Below are positions 1-10,789 of a DNA stretch of 64,000 nucleotides, piece after piece. Source of the stretch: Sclerotinia nivalis. Its lineage: Eukaryota > Ascomycota > Leotiomycetes > Helotiales > Sclerotiniaceae. How positions within the stretch are numbered: the first letter of the stretch is position 1; every line of letters starts with the position of its first letter. A model generated the notes under the pieces. The model was not told the origin of the DNA, did not search any database, and was given only the letters and a program-made list of their open reading frames with translations. The translations under genes and the position numbers were made by a program. The stretch spans positions 2,728,001-2,792,000 of the forward strand of contig JAPEIS010000002.1 of assembly GCA_029531795.1 (NCBI GenBank), read 5' to 3'.

Positions 1-444
1 ACCGCTCAGCCTCTGACTCGGCCGCCACAAGCACATCTTGTAATGAATACAGCAGTTCAACGCCCCATTCATATGTTGCGCAACCCAAGTTTTGCTGCTC
101 CTGAATATGAGGCCGAGGAACCCCCTCCACCAATGCCAACACCCCCGCCTATGTATGATCTTGTTGTTGGTACGCCTAGCGTCGACGGGCTTGCCGATTA
201 CTTTACCAGATTGGCTGATTATGAGGAGGAATATCACACGGATGACGAAGATGTACAGCGAGCTTCAACTCGTGGCCGTGTGAATGTTGTCAATCCTAAC
301 ACGCCAGGAGGACGCATTGCTCGAAGCATGGATATTAACCGTGATTTTATGTTTAATTCGGCAGCTCTTAATGGCAGAATTAATCGTGGTAGAAATGCGG
401 GCGGAAGCGGAATTAGCAACCCGATCCCAACAACTAGGGCGTGA
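1..444 (+). CDS. C-terminal end of an arrestin-like trafficking adaptor (partial)
   Basis: The frame is open from the left edge of the window, so this is the 3' end of a longer gene; the ATG at 43 is internal. The visible 147 residues are proline-rich and then disordered. They carry a PPMY tetrapeptide, a PPxY-type ligand for WW domains of Rsp5/Nedd4 ubiquitin ligases, followed by a GTPS..GLADYF.RLADY stretch that I associate with the tails of fungal arrestin-related adaptors (ART/CreD type). Such adaptors recruit the ligase to plasma-membrane permeases and cause their endocytosis. The arrestin fold itself lies outside the window, so the family call rests on the tail alone and could be wrong. 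The end of the protein is rich in Asn, Arg and Gly. Confidence 0.55.
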   Translation, partial: TAQPLTRPPQAHLVMNTAVQRPIHMLRNPSFAAPEYEAEEPPPPMPTPPPMYDLVVGTPSVDGLADYFTRLADYEEEYHTDDEDVQRASTRGRVNVVNPNTPGGRIARSMDINRDFMFNSAALNGRINRGRNAGGSGISNPIPTTRA

Positions 445-1267
445 GAATCAGATTCGTAATTGTATATGATTTTTGGATGAAATGGATGAACATACATACA
501 TAATAGTATGGAGTACGGCACGGCTTGTATAAGGAATTCTTAGAGAGATGAGGTGGAAAAATTGGACAATGGTGTTTCCGGTATACCCAGTGGGATTACG
601 AATTATTAGGTTGGATATCATCATTCATTGATTGGTCTTGGACGGCGGTGCGGCAACGCTCTATTGGGTATGGTCAGCGAATTTTTTGGGTTTGTATTTT
701 TGGGAAAATGCATTGTTGGATAGGCTCCAAGCGGCACGGTTGAGGTTGAACGAACATGATGAAACAACATCAGTACTTATGATATGGAAAGGCGTACAAA
801 TCGACTATGGGTGTGGTTGTTTATGCATTAATGAATAGACCGTCTGCATTGGGGGAAAGCAGGGCACGCACAGTATATATTTCAGACATAGATATCAAAA
901 ATTGTATTTGAGTCAATCGGGAAATTTGAATGATGTTGTTTGCCATGCATGGCTTTGGTGCTCTGTCATGTTCCTGTATTAAAATCCTTCTAAGCTGGGA
1001 AGCTGGAAGTCTATCTAATAATCGTAAGTATTACTTATTCTATAGAGATAGAGCGGGGTAATATATCAGAAGAGTACGATTCTGGATCACTTTGCGTTTA
1101 CTCTTTCATCTGCCTAGCCCTGTTTTGAATATTGAGATCGTTGTGATTATTTGGTTCTATGAAACAATCGAAGAGATTCAAGTTTGTCGAAGATATTGAA
1201 AAGTACCATGATATTTTACATTTCGTCCATGAGTCTAGCTAAGGAGACATTTCCAGCACATTTCCCA
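445..1267. other. Intergenic, tail-to-tail
   Basis: AT-rich DNA between two convergent gene ends. Short open frames here show no protein-like composition. I see no RNA gene, repeat or promoter signal. Confidence 0.6.
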
Positions 1268-2246
1268 TTACTTGATTAACTTCTTCAAAATAGCCTCCAC
1301 ATCTGCATCGGTCTTTCCCTTCACGCCCAACAGTTCATTATCAGTCTTCTCCATTTTCGAACCGTAGCCGGTTCCGAAAATCGAAAGAGTGATATATCCC
1401 ATCATAACTTCCATAGTAACTTCCCCCTTCGCAAGCTTCTCATTCGAAGACGCAAGAATGGTGGCCGTGTCCACAGGAACCGGCTCCCATTTCTTCTCTG
1501 GCGCAACCTTCTTTGCAAGCTCTAAGAGATGGTTTTGAGATATTTGAATATCTTGGATATAGACTGCTCGGTTCTTGGTTTCTTCGAATTTTTCGAGGAC
1601 AGCGACGACGGCATGACCGATGGTTTCCAGCGTTGTCGCGCTGAAAAGTTGATCACCGCCATCGTAGATTTTGGGGTTTCCGGATACAAGATCGAGGAGG
1701 AAGTTATGCTCGAGTCCCCAATCGAGGAAGGGTCCGTTGCGGACATACGTGTACGTAAAGTCTGGATTTTGAGCAGCAGCCGCTTCGATACGTGATGCCG
1801 TGGCGATCTTGTGACCAAAGACTGGAAGAGCCTTGGTATGGGGGTTCGCGATATCCGAACCGAATTCGGAGGGCAAAAATCGTTTTACGCCGGCGGCGAC
1901 GGAGGCGTCGACTAGGAGGCTTTGGCCTTCGAGCCCCGGGGAGCCGACGCAGGAGACTACGGCGTCGATTTTTTGGGATTGGAGCCCTGAGGTGAGGGAG
2001 GAGACGGAGTTGAAGTCTACTGGCAGGACGGTTACTGAGGAGGGGAATTGTGGGGTTGATGTGGAACCGGCGCGGGTGAGGACGGTGATGTTGAATTTGT
2101 TGGATTTGATTAGAACGTCGAGGACGGGTGCACCAAGGGAACCGGATGCCTGTGTTTGTGTTAGAGATGGTGAGAGATTCGGGGAGATGAGAGGGCGGGA
2201 TGAGTTTACTTACACCGGCGATGGCTACGTTCTTGATGATACTCAT
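1268..2246 (-). CDS. NmrA/isoflavone-reductase-like NAD(P)-dependent oxidoreductase
   Basis: Two exons on the minus strand: 2246-2214 (11 codons) and 2149-1268, joined over a 64-nt GTAAGT..CAG intron, give 304 residues, the usual size of the family. Splicing creates the N-terminal dinucleotide-binding loop GASGSLG directly after the first beta strand (VAIAG). The atypical-SDR/NmrA fold continues with LPSEFG, and further on YVRNGPFLDWGLEH and an HAVVAVLEKFE helix. Members are NADPH-dependent reductases of aromatic or specialised metabolites, or redox-sensing regulators; the substrate cannot be told from sequence. No signal peptide or membrane segment is seen, so it is probably cytosolic. Its start faces the zinc-finger regulator gene 1.7 kb away. 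The second exon alone would lack the cofactor loop, which supports the spliced model. Confidence 0.85.
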
Positions 2247-3995
2247 GGTGAAGAGGATTTGGCGTGTGTGATCGACAGCTTTGAAATGGTAGAATAGATA
2301 GATGGATGGATGATTGAAGTATGAATATCTTTCATGGAGTGGATATTGGGTCGTTTATATATATATTTCTGGACTTGAATCACGACATCAGATCAGAGCG
2401 GGGGGAGGTGGGAGCCGAAGTACACGCTCTGCTCTTTAATCATCAAACCTAATTTGTAAAGGGCAGAGAAAATACTAGAATTCTCTGCTTCGGTTTGCTC
2501 CCACCTGGTGTGTAGGGACTCATCATTTGATATGTCATGCATTATAGTTTGACGTTGTCATTCCCAATTTAATCGTCATTCTTCTTCATTATTACCTCTT
2601 GGGATAAGGATAAGGTTGATGTGCTGGCCTTAGCGAATCACGGTTAAGCCCCTCTATAGCTCCCCCCCTCCCCCCGCATTCATCAAATGGCTGGCAAGCG
2701 TGAAGATATTTGGAAACCCCTCTTCAATCTAGAAGCTTAGGTGGGCTCCGGTGTCTTTGGGTGTAATAACGCTACTTCTCCAAACTATCCCCCTGATGTT
2801 CTCGGGAATACATCAAGACTCCGCTCATTCGGAAGATGGGTAAAATTTTCTAGAATTCACTTCAGCCTCCACTGCCCATTAAGCATTTTGCCTAGAGACG
2901 TGAAAAAGCGCTAGGAATATTCTCTCACATGGCTCTCCGATGGTTTGTAAGTGCATTATCCACAATTCGAATGTGTGAAACCATGTCATGACATTTCTTT
3001 GGGAATTCCATGCGTCGTCGGCTTATCCCTCATTCTTGAGGGGGTTCAACTCCGGGTTTCGGATAACGACATTTTGAGTTTGGCTAGTTTACTTATTACT
3101 TATTACTACTTCGTATACAGAGTTACAGAGTAGATATCCATTTGAAGATATCAGAGATCAAATATATATCCTCTAAACGCTTGCAAACAAAATTATGGTT
3201 GTCTACTCAATAGAGAATACATTTATTCCTATGATTCCTGGGGTCATAAAATTTGATCAAAGAATCGTTCTAGGGTTTCTTTATGGGCTTACCGGGAGGG
3301 AGCTTTCCCGTGCAACGAACCATCGGCCCGTCGCAAAAGCTAAATATTGTGTAAATTTTTCGGAGCTTCAAATAAACATTACTTTTGACACTCGAACTTA
3401 TTAGTAGCTCAATCTTCAATCAGCTAGATTACATCAGAAGCTCATTAATTGTAACTTACAACGAGAATTATCCATCTAGAGACTAGCTAGAAATGCAGAT
3501 CTAAGCGAACTCGGCTTTTACTAATAAGTTATTGATTTACCGGGCTTCATCCCCAATCAAGGATGACCAATCCTCGGCCGCCCTTCTCCCTCTCTTTAGA
3601 TGTAAAAGCATCTCCCACATCCTCCTCCGCAGTACTACTTTGATGATCAAGCTCTTGGGATCTCGCTCTTTCGTAATCCGATCACATCCCTTCCCGAAAC
3701 CGAGAAAAAGAATATCTATCACGTGCCATATTCTTGAAGTCCGATCGCGACCACCTTCACGGGACCTGGAACTTTCGTTAGCATGGTTATGCGATGGATG
3801 AAATAATCCGAAGCATCTAGGCCTTTGATTGTCGAATTTGAATCGGAATCTTGAGGAATCTTGCTGAGCTGAGGTTAACGTAGTTTAGCCTGAAAGTTCA
3901 TTTGATTGTCAAATCCGAATCGGGACATTGATGAGTTGCTATGAGCCTTACCCACATTCGATTTTGATGCACTTCATATTTCCTCGGTCGCGTGC
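2247..3995. other. Divergent intergenic region with candidate TATA tract
   Basis: It separates the oxidoreductase (minus) from the transcription factor (plus). A TATATATATAT run at about 2355-2366 lies some 110 bp upstream of the oxidoreductase ATG and is a reasonable TATA element for it. A C-rich run sits near 2660-2677. Open frames at 2951-3404 and 3532-3801 look like chance. Confidence 0.45.
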
Positions 3996-6419
3996 ATGGA
4001 TAGCCAAGAAACTTCCTCCAGGTGGCTCTGTCAATTTCAAGGTTGTACAAAGTCATTTCAGCGGAAAGAACATTTGACTCGACATCAAAAATCACATTCC
4101 GATACGTCCCCAGCACATATTTGCAGGATATGTCACAAAGAATTGTCTCGCAGTGATGGACTGCAGAGACATCTTGGACGTCATGGACAACAATTTAAGA
4201 AGCCGATTGGTCGAAGTAGAAGAGCATGCGTGGCTTGCCATTCTAGTAAGATTAAATGCGATGGAAAGAATCCATGCTCAAGGTGTGAGAAGAAGAGGAT
4301 TCCTTGCAAATATGGTTCAGGGCAAGAATCGTCTGCGGTAACCGGGGATAGTAGCCGAGATGAAGTTTCTACAGGAAATGATAGTGATCAGCAAGGGTCA
4401 GAATCTGTCATGTCTGAAAGTTTAAATGGGAATGAGAACTCTGTCGGGAGTCTACGGTCTGGTCAGACATCCAGTCTTGTTGAGGAATTTGTTACGGATC
4501 GATCATCCGATGCTACTCAGATATTCGATTCTGGTCAACCACTCAATGCGCTTCAGACATACAACTCGATTCCAGCATGCAGCCCTTTACAAGAATCACA
4601 TGGATCATCAGCAAGCATGGCAGTACTCGGCGGTTCGCTTGCTGCTGAAAATTGGAATTCACTGGCTTTGGGACGCATACCTCAAGGGATTGTTGACTGG
4701 TCAAATCTGAGAATCCTACAAGATGCACCTCAAACTGGAGAAGCGCAGCCCCTTCTCCCCATCTCTAAGCCCGACTACCTGTGTTCACTGACCAAAGAAA
4801 CTGTCGAGAGATACCGCACTCTATACTTTGCCCACTTCCACGACCGCTGGCCCATAATCCATTCTCCATCTTACGAGGGTAATGAGGAGGTCCCAAAGCT
4901 TCTACTCCCATCTATATTGATGATCGGCGGTTGGATCGATGGAACTCCAAGCTCGAGATATTGGGCTCTGAAAGTTCACCATAATTTGGTAAAGCGTATC
5001 CTTCCACGTCTGTGTCAACCAGATGATATAGACACAATGACGCAGCCTCTGCCTCTGGTTTTGTACCAATGCACCTTACTGAATATTATTTTAGCATCAT
5101 ATTGCGGGAAGCGTGAAATTCTGGCTAAAGGATTGGTTTTGCGTAATCTCCTTGCTACCTCCACACACGAGGCTGGGATTTTAACTCCTGGGACTATCTA
5201 TTTAGATGATAAACCGGGTTTCTTTCTGCCATTACATCTGGTTAAACAACAACAAAGAAGGAGAATTGCAATTGATCTATTCAAGATTGATACATATTTT
5301 AGTGTCATAAAGGGACAGCCACTATTAATCAAACCAGAGGAACTACACTTCAGTATTCCCGAAACTTTCGCACATTGGAATGCCGATGGGCTTCCAATCT
5401 TTGAAGTTCGTCAACGGGATGAACCGAAATCTAGAAGCCAGCGGTCAATTAACATGATGTTTGAAGAGGTGACCCTCGGAACGATTGACTTCTCGGAGAA
5501 TGAATCTATGCTGGAGGATATCCAAATGTGTCTTTGGGCCATGCAATCACAAATCTCGCAACTTTCAAAGCAAAATCCTCAGCAACGGAACGAACTAAGT
5601 CTAAATATTCAAAGAGAATCGTTGAAGCGGCAACTAGAATCGCTAAAACGTGGTGCGGCGAAACTTTGCACAAGGATATCCAGCTGGGAGGTGCTGGAAC
5701 AAGCGGATCATTCTCCAGTGCGACACTATTATGGAATTGAAGATCATGACAAGCCCGGATGGGAAAACATCGTCTGCCGACGAATTCACAGGTTCATATT
5801 TGACACTTCCATACTATATCATCTGATGAGTCTACAAGTATTCACCGAGACGCAGACTCTCAGAATGCTGGCCAAAGATCCCGCCATCCCTGACAACCTC
5901 CGAGGATTCTTCGGGGAAGTATATTCTCACCCGCATTCCTCGCGTGTATCAGCAGCACGCGCATGGACCCAAGAGCCCAATTCCCGACGAGCATTATGGC
6001 ACGCCAGCGAAATCCTCTTGAGCCACAATAAACTCAGCATGACCTCCTCCCTCGTCGACTTCATCCCCGATCCAATTTCCTACATCGCTCTAGCCTCGGC
6101 AGCATTAGTCATTTGGACGCATTGTATGTACGGTCAGGAGACCTGCAATCCCGACTCATCTGTATCAATACCTGTTCCTCACCACGTGGGTATGTCCATC
6201 GAGTTGACGAAACTAAGCGAGGTGATGAATGGCGCCTCGTATGATGAAAGGGCCAAGGAGGCTTGGATTGAGAGCGGTGCCTGTTTTAGAGCTTCGCTTG
6301 AAAATGTTCAGTTGTGTAGTTGTAATGTTCGGATTTTGATGGGGAAGCTCCGTGCTCATATACCGCGTGATTGGGAGGTGGTGGAGGAGATTGCGCCGAA
6401 TATTTTGGGGGATGGTTGA
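3996..6419 (+). CDS. Transcription factor with two C2H2 fingers plus a Zn2Cys6 cluster
   Basis: Intronless 807-residue regulator. Two classical C2H2 fingers (C12, C17, H30, H34 and C43, C46, H59, H63) are followed at once by a fungal binuclear cluster (C78, C81, C88, C94, C97, C104; spacing CX2CX6CX5CX2CX6C). A basic linker with GRSRRAC joins them, and a Ser/Gly/Asn-rich low-complexity stretch follows to about residue 200. The middle of the protein (YRTLYFAHFHDRWPIIHSPSY, then LWHASEILLS) matches the fungal-specific transcription factor/C2H2-type regulatory domain seen in proteins with this double finger set. It should act in the nucleus on DNA. It lies between the NmrA-like gene and the flavin monooxygenase, so it may control them; that is inference from position only. 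Confidence 0.9.
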   Translation: MDSQETSSRWLCQFQGCTKSFQRKEHLTRHQKSHSDTSPAHICRICHKELSRSDGLQRHLGRHGQQFKKPIGRSRRACVACHSSKIKCDGKNPCSRCEKKRIPCKYGSGQESSAVTGDSSRDEVSTGNDSDQQGSESVMSESLNGNENSVGSLRSGQTSSLVEEFVTDRSSDATQIFDSGQPLNALQTYNSIPACSPLQESHGSSASMAVLGGSLAAENWNSLALGRIPQGIVDWSNLRILQDAPQTGEAQPLLPISKPDYLCSLTKETVERYRTLYFAHFHDRWPIIHSPSYEGNEEVPKLLLPSILMIGGWIDGTPSSRYWALKVHHNLVKRILPRLCQPDDIDTMTQPLPLVLYQCTLLNIILASYCGKREILAKGLVLRNLLATSTHEAGILTPGTIYLDDKPGFFLPLHLVKQQQRRRIAIDLFKIDTYFSVIKGQPLLIKPEELHFSIPETFAHWNADGLPIFEVRQRDEPKSRSQRSINMMFEEVTLGTIDFSENESMLEDIQMCLWAMQSQISQLSKQNPQQRNELSLNIQRESLKRQLESLKRGAAKLCTRISSWEVLEQADHSPVRHYYGIEDHDKPGWENIVCRRIHRFIFDTSILYHLMSLQVFTETQTLRMLAKDPAIPDNLRGFFGEVYSHPHSSRVSAARAWTQEPNSRRALWHASEILLSHNKLSMTSSLVDFIPDPISYIALASAALVIWTHCMYGQETCNPDSSVSIPVPHHVGMSIELTKLSEVMNGASYDERAKEAWIESGACFRASLENVQLCSCNVRILMGKLRAHIPRDWEVVEEIAPNILGDG

Positions 6420-7385
6420 TGATTTAAGGGTTGTTGGAAAGGTGTTGGCCGGTTTCTTAATTGTCCGGCCTGCAGTTCAATTATGAGAGGGGCTTGATCC
6501 TTAGAATTGTTTAGAAGATTGAATATAGTCTGAATATTAAAATCATTTGGAATATTCAACTGTATTCAAACATACACAGCCGTATTAATATGGCAGCATA
6601 TCATTCTGATTCCCTGAACTCAAACATCTTTTGAGGACAATTTCAGACTCATCAATTCAATCGGTACCACAGACACCATGGAAATATAACATCTCATCCA
6701 CATTATTGAATTTGAAAGAGAGTTTATGTTACTTCATTCAGCTCTCGTATGTCTGTAGTACTCAATTCCATATTAATTTCCGAATTGGGCGGTGATCGTG
6801 TCACTGAGCATTATACACATACATATTACTACCTACTAAAGGCACTCCAATTTGGATTTTGTACCGCAATATGGAGACTGCTTAATTCGAGCGATTAGAA
6901 TACTTGACTATCTCGCAATGGTAGATATATACGAAAATGTCTAATAAGGAAACTTAGGAAAGTACACGAACGATTTAACTTTAAGTTCATGACTTTCCGA
7001 AACAGCCAATCGGCATATGTAGCAAAAGTCGCATGTTGTTGTGCAAGAGTGGGTGCTGCGTGCTTTTTATAAGGATGCAACGCCACTGCTGCGAATTCCG
7101 GCCCAAAATCTCACTCATCTTCATAAGTCTACCCACAAAAGTCTTCTTTTGGTATGGACGAATAATCGTTAGATAAGAATCTGCAGGTGAGAAAATAAGG
7201 TGAGTACTTTATGTATGCTCCCCACTGATCAACTGGCTGGATTTATTGGATCAACAACAAAAGATTTTACCAACGATTACTGAGATAAATATTAAGTATT
7301 CATGTCAATTGATATAGATTTGATGAACTTTCATTACAATAATCCTTTTCTCTACCCGAATCGATTGATCGGTCAAGAGTAAACA
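6420..7385. other. Intergenic, promoter side of the flavin monooxygenase
   Basis: AT-rich spacer between two genes on the same strand. I see no conserved gene, RNA or repeat in it. Confidence 0.55.
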
Positions 7386-9201
7386 ATGTCGGAAATAGAT
7401 AAAGTTGATCTTGTAGTAATCGGGGCAGGTAAGGATTTCCACTGAACAATCTTCCACTGCGATAAATTTATCTTTAGGAAGATTTAATGTCAGTCTGCTG
7501 ACCTTCGATGCAATAGGTTGGTTTGGTCTTGCCGGCGCGAAAACCTATCTTCAAGTCCACCCCAACGCAAGCATCATCGTACTGGCCGATAATGCAACGA
7601 TTGGAGGTGTGTGGGCCAATGACAGGTTATATCCTGGGTTGAAAACGAATAATATGCTGGGAGCGCTAGAGTATAGCGAGTTTCCATTGACCACGGAGAA
7701 ATATGGTATTAAACCCGGAGAGTATATTCCTGGCCCGGTGATCCATCAATATCTCGAAGATTTCGCAAAGGAATACAGCATCTACGATAAGATCAGATTC
7801 GAGGGTAGAGCACTGTCAGCTGAGCATCAAGATGGAGGTGGTTGGATTGTCACGATCGGATGTAGCACCGTTCCTGCATCTTTCGAGGAATATAAGATAT
7901 CCGCCTCGAAACTCATCGTTGCGACCGGGTTAACATCAGAGCCGTTTGTTCCTCCACTTCCTGGGATCGAGAGTTTCACAGCACCCATGTTCCATTCGAA
8001 GGAATTTCCAAATCATCTGGATACCATGGAGACAGCGAAAAACGTATGCGTTTTTGGAGGCGCGAAATCCTCTTATGATATGGCTTATGCATATGCGTCA
8101 AAGGGAGTCCATGTAGACTGGATTATCAGAGAATCAGGCCATGGTCCGGGATGGATGGCGGAATCTTATGCCACCCCTCTCAAAATTTGGATCGAAAAGC
8201 TAGTCAACACCCGGATTTTGACTTGGTTTAGTCCCTGCATATATGGCGACTATGATGGATATGGAACAGTGCGTTCCTGGTTACACGGCACAGCAGCTGG
8301 TCGTTGGTTTGTCGATAAGTATTGGGAAAATTCAAATCACGAGATAATAACGGTAAATAATTATGATGGACACCCGGAGACTGCGAAGCTTAAACCTTGG
8401 TCGAATTCTTTCTTCGTTGGAACGATGCTTTCGATTTTGAACCACGATACGGATATCTTTGAACTTGTCCGCAGAGGTGCAATTTCTGTGCATATTGGGG
8501 ACATTGTGAACCTAAGTGCAAATACCGTGAGCCTTTCGAACGGTGATAAAATACAGACTGACGCTTTTGTCTGTGCTACCGGATGGAAACATATTCCACC
8601 ACTAGAATTTCTCCCCAAAGGAATCGATCTAGGACTTCCTCATACACCAAACTCCAAGGAACCAACTGCTTTGATAGAAAGAGCCGATAAGGAGATACTC
8701 TCTAAGTTTCCCAGGTTAAAGGACCAGCCACTCTCCAGCAAGAAAGTGAAGCCAATGGAAGGAGCTCCGGACGGAATTCTCGAACCATACAGACTATTCC
8801 GTTTCATGGTCCCCCCTAAATTTGTAGAGTCTCGGGATATCGTTTTCATGGGATGCCTGACATCGATCTCTACAGCATTCATGGCTCAATTTCAAGCACT
8901 TTGGGTCACTGCTTTTTTCAGCAATAAAGTCTCCATTCCTTCCGACATAGAATATCAAACCGTGCTGCACAGTAGATTTGGGAAATGGAGGTATCCTTCA
9001 GGGTTTGGCGCTAGACATCCTGATACTGTTTTTGATGGGTTGCCATATTATGACATGTTGCTCAAAGATATGGGATTGAGAAACCATAGAAAATCAGGAT
9101 GGTTTTGGGAAATCTTTGAGCCATATAGTGCCAAAGATTATATTGGTGTAGAAGATGAATTGAAGGAAAAAATAAAAGTCGAAACAGTAAATGGACATTA
9201 G
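7386..9201 (+). CDS. FAD/NADPH-dependent flavin monooxygenase (FMO/Baeyer-Villiger-like)
   Basis: Two exons, 7386-7428 and 7517-9201, joined over an 88-nt intron, encode 575 residues. Splicing restores the FAD-binding GAGWFGLAG at the N-terminus after the beta strand VDLVVIG, with GGVWANDRLYPG just behind it, typical of this class. A second nucleotide motif, VCVFGGAKSSYDMA near residue 220, would bind NADPH. Between them MFHSKEF resembles the FMO fingerprint FxGxxxHxxxF. Family members oxygenate nitrogen, sulfur or ketone carbons, often in specialised metabolism. No secretion signal is seen. The neighbour on the left is a pathway-type regulator, so a small biosynthetic or detoxification group is possible. 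The substrate is unknown. Confidence 0.87.
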
Positions 9202-9522
9202 AGCTAGAGAGTCCATACCATACGAGCCTACCAATGAGAATGGCTTATAAACGTTGCCCAGCCACAATAGGTTAGCCACAATAGTATTAGGCTGCTATTC
9301 AGATTCATGACAAACAGAAAGCTGAAAACGCTTGCGTCAGCATCAATCTTGAGAATTAGTCCTATATATTCATCAATTTGATCTTCCCCATTTTCCAAGT
9401 CTATCTACGTCGTTACATTAATCGGTATAATACAGTATCTCCAACGCCCTCCACAACAGCCCATCAATTTCACCACGTGACACTGCCTATCTTTCCAAAC
9501 CTTCCGCAGCGGCATCATCAAA
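9202..9522. other. Intergenic spacer
   Basis: About 320 bp between the monooxygenase and the beta-repeat gene, both on the plus strand. Nothing specific is seen. Confidence 0.5.
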
Positions 9523-10450
9523 ATGGTACTCATACCAGGTGATAATAAGGTCCAAATCCCAGAACTTGCCGATACCGAAAGTCCGCCCGCATACACACCC
9601 TACGACACCCCGGCCCAATCCATCGCCTCCAGCTACCCACCAGATTTCTCTTCTCTTCCCTCCCCCTCCTTCTCTACCGCCTCCACATCCACGTACACAC
9701 CCACACCCACACCAAACATTCCCATTTCCAACGCCATTTCATCTTCCCGCTCGGTTTCCCTTTCCGGCCCTCTCAAAATCCTCGACTCAGTCTCCGGTTC
9801 CTCATCCATCACGTTATATCACCACGTCACTGTAACCGGCCCCATTAGAGGCAGCGCAAAGGTAAATCTATCAGATAATGTTACCGTATCCGGTGATGTG
9901 AAAGCGAGTGCAGCTGTGTCATTAGATGGTGGAGAGGGGAAAGGAGGAGTAGTGATTGTGGGGTCTGTGAAAAGTAGTGCGAGTGTGGAGATGAGGGGGA
10001 ATGTGTATGTGCAGGGAGATGTGAAGAGTAGTGCTAAGGTATTGTTGGAGGGAGTGGGAGGATTGGTGAAAGTTGGAGGAAAGGTGGATGCGAGTGGGCC
10101 GGTTACTATTAGGGGAGCAGTAGAGGTGGGAAATGTGGAGAGTAGTGGGAAGATTGTTGTTGAGTCGTTGGAGAAGCAGAGGATTGTTTTGGGGGAGTTG
10201 GAATCGAGAGGTGGTATGGAGATTGGAGGCGATGTGGAAGTTCGGTAAGTAGATTGCCTGAGTGTGTGATGGTGTACGGACTGACATTGGGTTTAGTAAT
10301 GATTTCAAGGCAAATGGTAGTGTGAAGATCAATGGAAAGCTGCATGTTCATGGAGATTTTACAGTCCATGGCAATGTCAAAGTTCAGGCTGGTTCGGAAC
10401 TAATTGTAAGTGGGAGGAGAACTATACATGGGAAATTGGAGAATGCTTGA
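9523..10450 (+). CDS. Beta-repeat (bactofilin-like/polymer-forming) protein
   Basis: Two exons, 9523-10244 and 10297-10450, joined over a 52-nt intron, give 291 residues. The first 80 residues are Pro/Ser/Thr-rich and look disordered (PPAYTPYD; TPTPTPN). From about residue 85 to the end the chain repeats short alternating strands of the type GDVKSSAxVxLEGxVxVxG. Small and branched residues alternate and glycine falls at the turns, as in right-handed beta-solenoids such as bactofilins and related polymer-forming domains. No signal peptide or membrane segment is visible. I recognise the architecture but not a named fungal family, so the function is unknown; a self-assembling cytoplasmic scaffold is one possibility. 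Confidence 0.75.
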
Positions 10451-10789
10451 GAGTCAAACACTTGGCTCCTACTTTAATGCCGCGCTTATGTTCGGTGTGA
10501 TTTTTCGAGGGCAAAGCATTATGCCCCAAGTTCAGTTTCAGACATTGCAAACACGTTCCTTTTAGCTGTACAGGACCATAGTGTACCAATTCACCAATCA
10601 CTTGATGGGCTAGTTTAAAAGCCTGTTCATAACATGAAAGCGATTTCTCAAGAAATCTATTGTACATTGAAATTCCAACTATGGTATCTAACTTAGGCGC
10701 CTCCTGATTAATTCCCTATCCAGCCAGTGTACATCTACTTCCAAAACTCCTAGAATATCCCACACCGGCGAAAAATGTTAAAAACAATT
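10451..10789. other. Short tail-to-tail intergenic region
   Basis: It separates the 3' ends of two convergent genes. No signal is recognised. Confidence 0.5.

Noticed and set aside
1833..2297. 154-codon open frame on the plus strand
   Set aside because: Antisense shadow of the NmrA-like gene, whose Rossmann motif is restored by splicing on the other strand.
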